The position numbers were made by a program, and so were the translations under genes. A stretch of 64,000 nucleotides of DNA from Brachynemurus nebulosus (taxonomy: Eukaryota > Arthropoda > Insecta > Neuroptera > Myrmeleontidae): positions 18,040,877 to 18,104,876 of the forward strand of contig JAPWDM010000005.1 in assembly GCA_035578155.1 (NCBI GenBank), in the 5' to 3' direction. The notes under the pieces were generated by a model. It had not been told where the DNA came from. It made no database searches and worked only from the letters and a program-made list of their open reading frames with translations. Shown here in pieces: positions 12,043 to 24,062 of this stretch; within the stretch, counting starts at the first letter, position 1, and each line of letters begins with the position of its first letter.

Positions 12043-12730
12043 GAAAAATAACGAGCCATGGGGACCAACAAAACTTTTCCGCAAAATTATAAATGGGTGA
12101 AAACAAAAAATAAACCATTTTCTTTCTTGTTCTCTGTGGAATAGCTTCGGGTCCCTTTTCAAGGCTCGGAGAGCCCAAGGATTACGACCCCAGCTGTCTC
12201 CTGCCGTTGGGCATGGTTTTGATAATAATGGAACCCTGGTTTGATGCGTGTTCAGGACTCACTTGGTGTTTTTTTTTAAATAAAATTTGCTGGAATTTAT
12301 GAGCCTCTTTTCCCCTACTGAACTTTGGTATACATTATTTTACTTTTACAATAATTTTTTAAACATAGCTTTGACTGGGCTTCGTATATCAATGTGTGTA
12401 GTATAGTGAACTAACACCGTAACCGCTCTACCGAATGTATCTAACCTCAAATATCAAAATGAATTGAATTATAGTACAATAGATGAATCGAATGTTAAAT
12501 TGCAAATATGTATATGGATGTATTTATTTAATTCGGTGTGTATACAGACTGCGTTATGTTTAAAATTTTAGTATTAATTTATATAAGTTTTTATATTTTA
12601 ACGTTTTTGCTATGCTCTCGATTCTTCGATTTCTGGAAGCAATTAATCTAAAAAATATGATAGGCCATCTACTTTCGTTTCGAACGAGAATTTGAATTGT
12701 TTCATAAATACATCACCAAGAGAAATTAGA
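12043..12730. other. AT-rich stretch, nothing firm
   Basis: A GC-richer patch at 12140-12240 shows no domain or terminal repeats. No gene is seen. Confidence 0.4.
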
Positions 12731-12894
12731 GTAGGCTATAGAATCAAACCGCACTTTCTCCAAAAATTATCGAAAATGAGGTTATTGTATATTTCTATTC
12801 GGAAATTGTCTGAATAAAGTAATAATCTGGTCGGTTGGAATAATTTTTTTTTTTTTTTTTTTTTTGAGAAAGTGCGGTTTGACTTTAGTCTACT
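12731..12894. repeat. Short MITE with tcaaaccgcactttctc termini
   Basis: gtaggctatagaatcaaacc...ctttctc (from 12731) is mirrored by gagaaagtgcggtttgactt...ctac (to 12885-12894), about 28 bp of inverted repeat. A T22 run at about 12843-12865 abuts the right arm. Confidence 0.75.
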
Positions 12895-12910
12895 AAATTA
12901 AAGAATTTTT

Positions 12911-13390
12911 TATTACTCATGCGGGAGAAATACTAACTTGGCCCTTGGCGCACACATTTCTGTACGCAAAATACCTGTTTGCCCACTGTACTCTTCCCGC
13001 ATACTTTTTTGCGTGTGGAAAGTAACTTTCCACACGAAAATTGGCAATAAAACACGCAAAATTTAATCAAAACACGCAAAGCCGCCTCTTACTTTTTCAT
13101 TTAATAAATATTTCATAATTATTTCTATAGAAACCACCAACAAAGTAATTTAAACGATAATTAATTCAGAAAAAAAGACGAACACTTAAAAATATTATTT
13201 TAAAAAATACTAAAAATGTCAAAAATAGTGATAATAATAGAAAAAAGTATGTGAAATTCGTAATAAAAAATAGTATGTGCAACTGGTATGGGAACTACGA
13301 AAGCGAAGTTGAGCGCACGAATGTAGTGAGTGCGCTCATTCGCTTGAGTGGGGCAATCGACAATTTTCCGCACTTATTGCACAATATACT
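12911..13390 (-). repeat. Hairpin-rich interspersed repeat, copy 3
   Basis: Inverted relative to copy 2. It runs from the catgcgggag end to ...gcacaatatact and keeps the gcgtgtggaaagt hairpin. Part of the large hairpin is diverged. Confidence 0.85.
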
Positions 13391-13602
13391 ATTACCGAAG
13401 CAGATTTTAAATCGTCTAATCTGAATAAGGTCACTCGCAATAATGTCTCCTTAAGTAATGATAAACAACTACACGTATCAAACAGCATTTCTCTTTAATC
13501 ATTGACATTATTCAGAAGAGGAAAAACCAAATATGAAGGAAAAGAATATGAAGTTAGCACTCAGAATATAGTTTTTTCAAAACTTTTACTCCTCTACTGG
13601 AT

Positions 13603-13660
13603 TCTTTAAGGGGGTAGCTACTCATTAAGGGGGTAGCTACTCATTAAGGGGGTAGATACA
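13603..13660. repeat. 19-bp minisatellite, three copies
   Basis: TTAAGGGGGTAGCTACTCA is repeated in direct order three times, the last diverging to ...gtagatacag. It adjoins the next dispersed repeat. Confidence 0.85.
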
Positions 13661-13975
13661 GTTGTAGCGGGCAAAATGACGACATTTACTCGATTTTTTT
13701 AAACAGTAAAACAAAAATTTATTTAAAAATTGTTAACAACATCGATTAGTACACGTTTCGAGCTACTTGTTAAATTTTCTTCACAGAAAAATATTTGAAA
13801 ATAGCGAAATTACAGCTGTATTCCAGGAGCGCCTTTTTTGAAGCATCACTTGCGGTGGACATGATAGCTTGAGAACGGTTCATTCGTAATCAGAATTTTA
13901 AAAATATTTCGTTAATATATTTTATTGTTTGGTCGTTGAACGAAGGATTTGTTTAAATTTAAATTTTTATAAAAA
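13644..13975 (+). repeat. Dispersed repeat, copy 1
   Basis: ttaagggggtagatacagtt...gtagcgggc through cacttgcggtggacatgata to gaacgaaggatttg is matched, inverted and diverged, at 39660-39973. Non-coding. Confidence 0.75.
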
Positions 13976-14870
13976 TGGTAACAATTTTAACAAAAAGTTT
14001 ATTTTTTCAAGGTGTTAAATTTTCGATTTTTTGCTCTAAAAAATATCTTTTTAAAAAAAATTGAAAATCCTTCAGTAAGCAACTAGTTATTATTATAATA
14101 AAAAAGTAGTATAAATTTGTTGTTGATCGGATTGATAGTTGCGCTGATAGATCGACGTACCGCTTATACAGTGTCTTTCAAAATGATTGAAGTGCCAAGC
14201 GCTCTTCAGAAAAATGATCAAAATAATATATACGTGTAACATTGGATAACGTGGCATGTTGTTTGAAAAGGGAATGTAGTTTTATAGAAAATATGTACTA
14301 TGTAGTTACCGTGAAATAAGTTTTGTGTTCAGCAATGACCTTGGCAATTCAATAATTTAGAAAGGCTCCGTAATATATTATACCGAGCGACAGCTGCGCA
14401 GGAGTAACCGCGGGCGCTACTTAAGGTAGTATGTAATAACTAGCCATAACTTCAGATTTAATGCTCCGATTATTACAAAATTTGGTGAGAGTTTTCTCGA
14501 GATAATGTACCTAAAGAATACAATTGATCATCATAACTGTATATAATCCCTTAAAATCGAAACACTCTATAATTCTTGTACATATATTCAATAATGAATA
14601 ATACTGAACAATTCCAATTGTTATTTTCAACTCAATGTTATCAATTGTGCCTTTTTACTCGAAAATGGATGAATATATACCCGCAAAAAAATTTTCTACA
14701 TTTTACATTATTTTAAACAACGAATTCAACAATAATATATAGAAAGCATACATGAAATAATATTGATCATGTGAATTAATCAATGAAGCGAACGTTTTAA
14801 AACCAGCCAGTTCACTGACTGGACTGACTGGCCACCAACGAACATGCTTGTCTGTTTGTTGGTTTATCGA
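13976..14870. other. AT-rich stretch, nothing firm
   Basis: No gene. A GC-richer patch (gagcgacagctgcgcagg) lies near 14384. Confidence 0.4.
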
Positions 14871-14874
14871 TTTA

Positions 14875-15837
14875 GGCTGCGATCATGCAGGACGCTTGCA
14901 AGCACTTGTAAATTGCTATATATTATAATATATTGTATTTGTAAGTATCTACACACGTTTGTAAAATTTTTCACCAGGTGGCTGTCTAATACAAGCACAT
15001 AAAAGCGCATACAAATGCGATTATTTACCGGTTTTTATTAACACTTTCAGTCCCATGGCTTCGGCATCCGAAACCAAAAAAAAACATCCCCAGAGGCCGA
15101 TCGCGATCAGTGATTAATCGATTAGTTGGTTACGGATTATATGTGCGATGTTTATCATCATTCATCACACGTATGTGCTCCTACTCACACAAATACATAC
15201 CAATACACACTGCTCTTTTGGTTTCTATGTATAAACAATTTTAAGATAAACAAAAAATGCATAAGATAAGAAATATAATTTATATTTTTAAATAAAATTG
15301 ATTTGTAATAGTATGTACGTATCACGTACGTATGTTTACAGTTTTACACATACGTCATGTTGAATTGTGTTGAATCTATTCAGTGTTTGAATCATTTTAT
15401 TTTATGTATTTTTTTATATAATTTTTTTTTTTTTAAATATTGCCGGCTTCCGGGGAAGTTTCCTATGAAAGTGGCCGGGCCTCTTAGTGTTAATAATAAA
15501 AATTTTGTTTTTAAAAATAAATACTATTAGTAAACTGAAATGAGAAAAATATGTATCAAATATGGATTATGAAATATTCATTTTGGGTAAAATAGGTACC
15601 ATGCCTTTTACGGTTGATGGCTGTTTTTCAAATGAGCCCTTCAAAAAGTGACTGTTGTTTTTTGTAATATTCAAGAAAGGGTTCTCAAATTTCTGCAAAT
15701 AGTGAAATTCTCGAAATTATTAGCATTCATTAGTATATTTATACTAAAAAATACTTTTTAATAAAAAAAATTTTAGTTTACTTAACCAATAAACAAGCGT
15801 GTGCGTGTGCTTGCAAATGTCCTATATAATTGCAGCC
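14875..15837. mobile_element. PIF/Harbinger-like MITE, TTA target duplication
   Basis: The ends read GGCTGCGATCATGCAGGAC (14875) and, inverted, ...gtcctatataattgcagcc (15837), with about 30 bp of imperfect inverted repeat including TTGCAAGCAC. TTA flanks both sides (14872-14874, 15838-15840), the 3-bp target expected of PIF/Harbinger. It is interrupted by a piggyBac-like element. Confidence 0.75.
15042..15489. mobile_element. piggyBac-like MITE nested in the Harbinger-like element
   Basis: TTAA flanks both ends (15038-15041, 15490-15493). The termini read CACTTTCAGTCCCATGG and, inverted, ccgggcctcttagtg, in agreement with piggyBac-type TTAA(C/A)... ends. No transposase frame. Confidence 0.7.
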
Positions 15838-16124
15838 TTATTCGTTTGTCTGTTTTACGCTAGAATTGTAATCGGTTTAATTCATGTTTACTTTTATTTA
15901 GATTTAATTTTGTATGCATATTTTACATAGTGCCATATTAATTACAATATGCGATGATAAGAGTAAGTCTACCCTGAAGTTGCGCAGCTGAAAATAGAAA
16001 TGAAAATATGTTTATTTGATATTTAAATAGGTATAATTTGTAGCCAGAGTGTAGAATCAGCTACTAGCAAAAAATGTTATACCTGCACTCTCCATACTTA
16101 CGGTATATTAAGAGGATGCCGCGA
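15838..16124. other. AT-rich stretch, nothing recognised
   Basis: No gene or repeat seen. Confidence 0.4.
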
Positions 16125-17031
16125 TTAGTGAACCGTAGACAGTTCAATCCCGATATTTCAACCGACGACAAATCAACCTATCGACAAATCGATCGACGAC
16201 AGATCAACCGACAATAACTCAACCTAACGACAATTTAACTGAAGACAATTTAACCGTTTACAATCTATTAACTAATAAGAACAAAATTATTTTAATTTTA
16301 TCCAACAATGAAACTTGCCTCTTTACACAATTAAGGGTATACTATTTGGTTAGGTTGTGTTAGATTTGGTTACCTTTCGTTGAATTCAGTTAATTTAAGT
16401 TGTGTTTGGTTAGGTTAAGTTTCATTTGATTACGTTAGGTTGGGTTTGTTTATAATTTGTTGAGTTCGGTTAATTTAGGCTGGTTTTGGTTAGATTAGGT
16501 TGGATTTCTTTATAATTTGTTGAGTTCGATTAGTTTAGGTGGGATTTGGTTAGGTTAGGTTGGGTTTATTTGTAATTTGTTGATTTCGGTTAGTTCTCGT
16601 TGGATTTGGCTAGATTAGGTTGGGTTTGTTTATAATTTATTGAGTTCGGTACTCACAATTAAGGGTATACCTACTATTTGGTTGAATTGCAGTTACTTTT
16701 CGTTGAATTCGGTTAGTTTAGGTTGTGTTTGATTAAGTTAGGTTTTATTTGGTTAGGTTAGGTTGGGTTTTTTTACAATTTATTGAGTTGGGTTAGTTCA
16801 GGTTAGGTTTGGTTAATTTATATATTAATGTTAAACAGTTGAAATGTTCTGCAGTTTAACTGTTCTACGGTTGAATTGTCGTTTGGTTTAACTGTCGTTA
16901 CGCTGAACTGTTGTCAGGTTGATTTGTCACCGGCTGACCTGTCGTTAGGTTTAATTGTCGTCGGTTGATCCGTCGTCAGATTGAACTGTCGTCGGTCGAA
17001 CTGTCGTGGTCGAACTGTCCACGGTTTACTT
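16125..17031. mobile_element. Foldback-like element with inverted arrays of ~16-bp repeats
   Basis: The left arm (16131-16270) is about nine diverged copies of cgacgacaaatcaac. The right arm (about 16830-17031) is about twelve copies of the inverse, gttgaactgtcgtcgg. The outermost copies match as AACCGTAGACAGTTC and its inverse GAACTGTCCACGGTTT. The middle is a 60-bp tandem repeat. Terminal repeats built of short tandem units are the architecture of Drosophila Foldback/Galileo elements; homology to them is not shown. Confidence 0.7.
16331..16830. repeat. 60-bp tandem repeat with TTAGG-like words
   Basis: Units with tttataatttgttgagttcg start near 16450, 16510, 16570 and 16630, a period of exactly 60 bp. 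Each is filled with ggttaggttaggttggg. The block opening at about 16328 (acaattaagggtatac) repeats at about 16656, a higher-order duplication of ~330 bp. It is not a true telomeric (TTAGG)n array because the units are long and mixed. Confidence 0.8.
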
Positions 17032-18634
17032 GTTACAGAACCTATTAAGAGCAACGATAAAGTTTTGAAACATTTTTATTTATTTTCCCGTCCATATACC
17101 TAGGCTATATTTATATAGGAAGGTCACATTCAAAGACCCTTATTTTTTTGTCAGAATTGAAATATTTTTCAAAATTTTACAGCAAGATAGAAATCGTAAC
17201 AAACGTTTAATCCGTAATTGGCAGTGCGTGGGGGTGACTTGAAATATAAACTTTTTCCCTTGGGAGAGACCAGCGGTAAAATTCCAAAAATTTTATAAAT
17301 ATAAATTTATAAATACAACATCTGAGTTTGTTTTGCATTAAGTTTTTGTATCAGTACTGGCCGACAGATGGTCAACGCGTACCTTTTCCTCAAGGGTCCT
17401 ATTACTCTTGTAACTAAACCAATCATTTTCATTTTTATTAAATGTAGTCGACATTAATTAACACCATATCGGATTATTTCGAAAATAAATTCGTATCGAA
17501 ATAAATTTTATATTCAGCAAAAATTTTATTCGAAACATCAGTTACCAAACAAGAAATGTCTATTTATTTCTGATATTTTGTTGACACAACAACACATAAA
17601 ATATTTTACTAGAAAATTTTACATTTCCGAAGTTTCTACGTAAATAAAATAACATACGTACTTACTGCATTATTTCGACATGCAGAACGGTTTCAGGAGC
17701 TAGAGTATTGAAATGGTTTTATGATGGTAAGTTATTGATATGAAATTTTCACGGAGCTACCTCACAGCAGCGTCTACAGAGCACTGTGGCACATATTTTG
17801 TGAAATAGATACCTTCCGTAGGTATAAGAATATAGCTCATATAGCTCATGAGTTGGTATACCATATGTAAGTACTTATACAGTTCCCGATGCTTACTTTA
17901 TTTACGACGTGTAAATGAGCTAGGTGACGATAGATGTGGAATATTTTATTACAATTTCACGATAATATTCAGAGCTATATGGAGCTGTGTCGAAATGGGT
18001 TTAGTATTTATTATTTAGTTACAATATTGAATTTTGATGTAAAATATATAAGTACTTATAGTAATAATTATCTACTATAGTAAAACAAACATTTAAAGCA
18101 TAATTATCTGTAAATTTTGAATATTGTATCAATAGCAACAAAGTATGTAGGTAAATTATACAGTGACTCAATACTCCGGCTCCCGAAATATACTTTTTAA
18201 ATAAAAAAGAAATCGTGCAGACGAAGCAGCGAATTTTACTCAAATTTGCTTGGAAATTAGTAAATACTAGTAAATACGTAAAAAGCACTAGTAAATAGGT
18301 TATCTATTACTGTGTTTTCCCTTCTTATTTAATTTTTTTTCAACAGCCTACACTGTCTAAAAACCTAAAGTTTTTCGGTTATCTATGACTCAATTGCTAT
18401 TAATCGTAGTAAAATCAAAATTTTAGCTTTTAACCTAGGAGATTAGAAGGGTAAGAACTGCTATTTTTAACAAGTAGTTCTTGGTTGTCAAAATAATGTA
18501 TCAACTGGATGTTTCGCCTTAGTATGTTTTGACCGTCGTGTTTAATTAGTAATCATTAATCTGAAATTAACTTTACCGAAATTATACCCAAAAAAATACA
18601 ATTTTTCTGATATGCAATTACAAAAATTTCGAAT
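17032..18634. other. AT-rich stretch, nothing firm
   Basis: No gene or clear terminal repeat was recognised. An open frame at 18019-18288 (-) has AT-driven composition and no domain. Confidence 0.45.
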
Positions 18635-18684
18635 TAGGGTAGAGCGGGGCTATACTGTACACTTAAGGCAGAGCTGCTATGTTT

Positions 18685-18787
18685 GAAAATGAACTAACGG
18701 TTCGAAACAATATTGTCACAGTTTCAAAAATAAAAGTGGTATTTTGCAAAGTAAAATATTTGTTTATTATTTGCAAATATGGAATAC
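18685..18787 (+). repeat. ~100-bp segment shared with 37546-37648
   Basis: gtttgaaaatgaactaacgg through tttgcaaagtaaaatatttg is present in inverse orientation at 37546-37648 with few differences. It shows that a second fragment of this element family lies next to the Penelope remnant. Confidence 0.85.
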
Positions 18788-19129
18788 CATAAAGTAACGC
18801 TCAAATCTATTAATATTATAAAGAGCTGTTATTGCTCAGCTAATATCGAGTATAAAATTATAAGAAAATAAGCAATAAATATATAATTTGGACCATTGGC
18901 TATTGATTTCACACAAAGAAATGTGCATTATTCCACTGTTTACATATTTAAATTAAATTAAAAAAATAGTGTCTCTGTACGAAATAGCCCCGGAGGTTGG
19001 GGCTATTTCGTACGGTAGGAGGGACTATACCGTACAGTAAAAAAAATCATCTTATTAAGGAAGTAAATAACAGTAATGTAATAAATTATTGTACAAAACA
19101 CATTTTATTACTTATTGTCGACTCAACTA

Positions 19130-20618
19130 ACAAGTAAAGGTCCCGAGGCCGGACCTATCGATTTCGATGAAACTTAAATATATTGTAGAACACTAAAAAC
19201 TAAGGGACACGTATTTTTTTTTATCTGCGGAAAAAACGGTTTGAAGGGGTGAAATCGCCCTCCAAAAATTGGGGTAAAAATTTAATTTTTCAAATATCTC
19301 GAAAACAGTAAGAGATAGAGCAAAAGTTTAAATTGGCGATATTGCTCTTTTTTAAAGAGCTATCTATTGATATGCAATTTGTTCAAATTACATCAACAGG
19401 GGTGGTTGGGGGTTAAAATTTGGGGGTTAATTTTGCAAAAATGGGGTGAAAAATAAACAATATAAAAATTTTGTTTACAGATTTGAAATCTACGTCAAAA
19501 AATCTAATTGACCTGTTTTTGCTCAATGCTCTAATATTAGGTCTAGGGGTAGTTAACTAGAGGGTGACTATGTCGAATAGTCGTACAATTTGGGTATTTC
19601 AAGAAGTTCTTCTTCATGGAAAATAGCTTAAGATAATTAGAATAACGTAGAAATAAAATTCTCGAATTCAAAATTGAGTTTGAGCAACATTGGAGAGAGG
19701 GTGAGTCACCCTCTTAAATTACATACTAATTTACATACACTAATTTTTGCAATTAACACACTGACAGGGGGTAATAATGTCACATTAGATGGTTCTGAAG
19801 TTAGACTATCGTATGTAAGGTTTTTATTAGGTTTCGTTATTTTAGGTTAGGTTATGTAATTTTCGGTATCGATAATTTTCGATAAGGAAAACTATAATAT
19901 CCATTAAAAAACAAACCTAATAAAGACCTTACATATGATAGTCCAACTTCAGAACCACTTATTGTGACATTATTTTACCCACTATCAGTGTGTTAATAGC
20001 AAAAATTAGTGTATATAAACTAGTATGTAATTTAAGAGGGTGACTCACCCCCTCTCCAATGTTGCTCAAACTCAATTTTGAATTCGAGAATTTCGTTTCT
20101 ACGTTATTCTAATTGTCTTAAGCTATTTTCCATGAAGAAGAACTTCTTGAAATACCCAAATTGTACGACTATTCGACATAGTCACCCTCTAGTTAACTAC
20201 CCCTAGACCTAATATTAGAGCATTGAGCAAAAACAGGTCAATTAGATTTTTTGACGTAGATTTCAAATCTGTAAACAAAATTTTTATATTGTTTATTTTT
20301 CACCCCATTTTTGCAAAATTAACCCCCAAATTTTAACTCCCAACCACCCCTGTTGATGTAATTTGAACAAATTGCATATCAATAGATAGCTCTTTAAAAA
20401 AGAGCAATATCGCCAATTTAAACTTTTGTTCTATCTCTTACTGTTTTCGAGATATTTGAAAAATTAAATTTTTACCCCAATTTTTGGAGGGCGATTTCAC
20501 CCCTTCAAACCGTTTTTCCGCAGATAAAAAAAAATATGTGTCCCTTAGTTTTTAGTGTTCTACAATATATTTAAGTTTCATCGAAATCGATAGGTCCGGC
20601 CTCGGGACCTTTACTTGT
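19130..20618. mobile_element. Complete 1489-bp foldback (near-palindromic) element
   Basis: It starts ACAAGTAAAGGTCCCGAGGC and ends with the exact inverse. The arms stay highly similar for about 600-730 bp each, to a centre near 19870 (ggtatcgataattttcgata). It is non-coding. It interrupts the pogo-like element and has a truncated relative at 3726-4587. No clear target duplication was resolved (flanks cta / aag). Confidence 0.9.
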
Positions 20619-21278
20619 AAGAAACATCATAACGCAACTTGTATTATCGGTATATTTAGTTCAGCTTATAAAAGTATAAAAAGTGTTAGGTTAACTTTTA
20701 TCAAAAAAAGTGATAAAGTTTATAGAACGAAAGCATTTTATTTAAAGTTTATACATTTAAACAAAAATCACAAGTAGAATTATCTGCAGACTTGACAGTG
20801 CTAAAACTATAATGTTTGTGGTATTTCCTGCATCAACTACAATCTATTAATGTTGCCATATTAAACCATTTGGGGCTAAGTCGTACACTTCTGTACGGTT
20901 TAGCCCCATCCTGTACCTCGTGAGAGTTTCATAATCTAACCTCAAATTCCGTCGCCTAACTAGTCATCGCTAGTGATCAAGAGAGAGCTTAAGAAAAGTA
21001 GTTTCTTATGATCTTATAGCTACTAGCTTATAAGTAAAGGTTCTCCACCCAACTCTTATTTGGCAGTGCCCCAAAATTATAAGAGAAATAATAAAAACAA
21101 GTTTTTTCATCGTCACATTGTGCATTTATACGCACAGCGGAACGAACTCAATACTGTAATTTTCCGCGGTCAGGTGCTAGGTTGCGACACCGATTGGAAT
21201 CGTCTAGCTTGAAATCTAGACACGAAAAATGGGTGTACGATTTAGCCTCGCTATACGGTATAGCCCCGCTCTCCCCTA

Positions 21279-21720
21279 TCTGTTTTATGCGATGACAAAA
21301 ATTTTTGGATTAATTCTGGGCTCTTGCTCTACCAGAAAAAGAGAAAATCACAAAAAGTAAAATATTAAAATAGCCATTTTAATTCATTAACCAGGGACCG
21401 TAGTATCTACCATTTTTTTTCGATTTGAATTTTCTGTCGTGTCGTATCGTGAAAATTATGTTGTAGTGTTAGTTTAACAAAATTTTAATTAGTTCTAGCC
21501 AGTACTATGATTATTCAGAGAATAATTAATAGTAATATAATACATACATATGTACCTATTAAATTATGTCCATAATTATTACTTTACAAAAACCTCTCTT
21601 ATTTCATGCTGCCATTGATTTTAAAATTAGCAATTGTTCAATATAGGTAAATATTCTATATTAGTTTTGAATATATTTTGTATTTTATATTTACATTACA
21701 TGATTAATATAAGATGTATG
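21279..21720. other. AT-rich stretch, nothing recognised
   Basis: No gene or repeat structure seen. Confidence 0.4.
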
Positions 21721-23936
21721 TGTTGCAGCTGTATTGTCAAAACCGTGTTATTATAATAACTCTAGTCAAATTATAAAAAAAACCAAATATTGTGAACTAA
21801 TGTTGTCTCTTACAATACACCTAGTAAATTTTAGTGTTATTATAAATTCGCTAGACTCATTTAGAGAAATTGTGAAGTGTAATGTTTTTTGGCAATATAA
21901 CCAAATCAGCTTACAGGAAAATATGTGTGGTAAAAGTAAACACGATATGAATCCGAAACTAATGATGTCAAAAAACTACTGAATCGATTTTAAGTAAATT
22001 TAGCTTAGATATTTACATAAATATGCTTTGGAGTACCGATAAGAAATTCTTATTTCGTTTAAAAGTTTCCGTGGGTTGTGAATATTAAAATAAACAATGT
22101 CTTCACTACTAAGTCTATTTCAATAAAATTTTGTGGGGATATTTATATGGTTTAGAATAATTAATAGGATAATTTATATCCTGGTTGGAGGTTCCTACAG
22201 GATATGAATACGAAACTAAGTGGTATCAAAACTACAAAACCGATTTCAATCAAATTTGGTATGAATATCTTTTTGCTTTGGAATAACAAACAGAAAATGT
22301 TTATTCTGATTATAGGTTCCCATGGCAAACCAAATAAATTATTCAGTCAGGCCGAAATTATTGAAACGATTTCATTCAGTTTTGGCATGGATACTTATAC
22401 CCCATGGAACAACACATAGGATAATTTTCATCCTGATTAAGGGTTCCCTCAGAAAACAAAATAAATTATTCAATCATGTCAGAACTATTGAACAGATTTT
22501 AATTAAATTTAATTTGTATTTAGAATAACTGCTGGGATAGTTTGTATCCCGATTGAAGGTTCCTAAGGGATATGAATATGAAATTAATTAATGTCAAAGC
22601 TACTGATTCGATTTCAGTCAAATTTGATATGAATACTTCTATATTTTGGAATACGTATGCTATAAATCAGATATTTTTATGTGAATTTCAAAAGAAAATC
22701 CTGATGATCTTCACAGTACAAGAATTTTAATTTGTATGCCATGGAAAGACTCATCAGGGATATGAACCAGATTATATTAGTATTTGAGCTTTAAACCCTA
22801 GATTACCCCTTAATGACAATTTTACTAGAGCTAATAATAAAAAACTCGAGCTAATAATAAAAAGCTGAAAAATATTCTAAATTGAAATCTTTTATGTGTC
22901 CGGTTTTTCCTTTAGAAAACCGGGATAAAACTATTGTACATATTAATTGACAATAAAGTAGTTCAACTGCTTTGATATAATTACAATAAATTCCATGTTC
23001 TTATAGAACGATATCTCGAAAAAAACGGAACAGCAATTTAAAATTATTTCTAAAGTCTTTAGTCAATCAATAAACAATCTAAAAAAAATCAACATTAATA
23101 GTTTATGAAATAGTAGTTCACTTCCCACGGGAACCTCCAACCTGTAAAAAAAGTATACCAAATATTTATTATTTTAAGGTATATGCCAATACTAAATTTG
23201 ATTAAAATTGTTTCAGTAGTTTTGATATTATTTCTTATCGTAATAATAGGCGATAGGAACTTTCAAACGGGATACAGATTATTCCGTTAGTTATTAAAAA
23301 GCATATCATATAAATATGTATCTAAATTTTTAAAAAAATTAAAAAAAAAATTAAAAAAATTTAATTGATATTCGTTCAATAATTTTAAGGTGACTCAATA
23401 ATTTAGTCTGTGTCCCACTGGAACTCTTAACTGGGATAAAAATGTTTCTATCAGTTATTCCAAAGTATATAAGTTTATATATGAAATCAGACTGAAATCG
23501 CTTCAGTAATTTTGACCTAACTGAATAATTTATTTTGTATCCCTCAGGAGCCTTTAATCGGGATCAAATTTCCTTTTGGTTATTCCAAAGTATAAAAGTG
23601 TCCTCACTAAATTTAATTGAAATCAATTTTGTAGTTTTACACTAATTAGTTTCGTATTAATATCCCGCAGAAACCTTCACGCAACATATAAATTATCCTA
23701 TCAGTTATTTTAAGCAATAAAATATTTCTACTAAATTTTGTTGAGATCGGTTTAGTAGTTTTGATACCAATTGTTATTTGCTTCACAATTCCTCTAAATG
23801 AGTCTAGCGAAATTATAATAGCACTGAAATTTACTAGGTGTATTGTAAGGGACAACATCAGTTGACAATATTTGGTTTTTTTATAATTTGACTAGCGTTA
23901 TTATAATAAAACGGTTTTGACAATATAGCTGCAACA
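21721..23936. mobile_element. 2.2-kb element with ~165-bp terminal inverted repeats and inverted internal arrays
   Basis: The left end TGTTGCAGCTGTATTGTC and its inverse ending at 23936 pair over about 165 bp. TATG flanks both sides (21717-21720, 23937-23940). Inside, degenerate ~115-120-bp units (gaaact...ctactgaaccgatttcaat, then ggttcc) run forward from about 21940 to 22680 and reverse from about 23110 to 23650, so the whole element folds on a centre near 22850. Short frames within it are repeats, not genes. Confidence 0.85.
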
Positions 23937-24062
23937 TATGTGCTATGAAGTCGATGACACTATAGGTAAGCCAAACATCTATACTTCAATAATGGCTCAG
24001 AAATTTCAGCTATAAGATCAAGTGTGTTCCATGAAAAGTCATGTATTATGAACGCGAGCTTA

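Larger units (their letters stand above)
18637..21276. mobile_element. pogo/Tigger-like element with GGGGCTATAC termini, split by a foldback element
   Basis: The ends read GGGTAGAGCGGGGCTATAC (18637) and, inverted, GTATAGCCCCGCTCTCCCC (21276), flanked by TA on both sides. Subterminal copies of GGGGCTA..(c)CGTAC recur near 18977, 19002, 19025, 20877, 20897 and 21230, including a perfect palindrome at 18977-19013. On the minus strand near 20866-20755 a short frame with one stop reads DCS-x-CRKYHKHY...CDFC, reminiscent of the PHD-like zinc finger at the end of some pogo transposases. Without the inserted 1489 bp it would be about 1.15 kb, so it is non-autonomous. Confidence 0.75.

Noticed and set aside
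13603..13660. CRISPR-like repeat
   Set aside because: The three 19-bp units are directly adjacent without spacers, in animal DNA; it is a minisatellite.
16331..16830. Telomeric (TTAGG)n array
   Set aside because: TTAGG-like words are part of a 60-bp unit within a foldback-like element, not a simple pentamer array.
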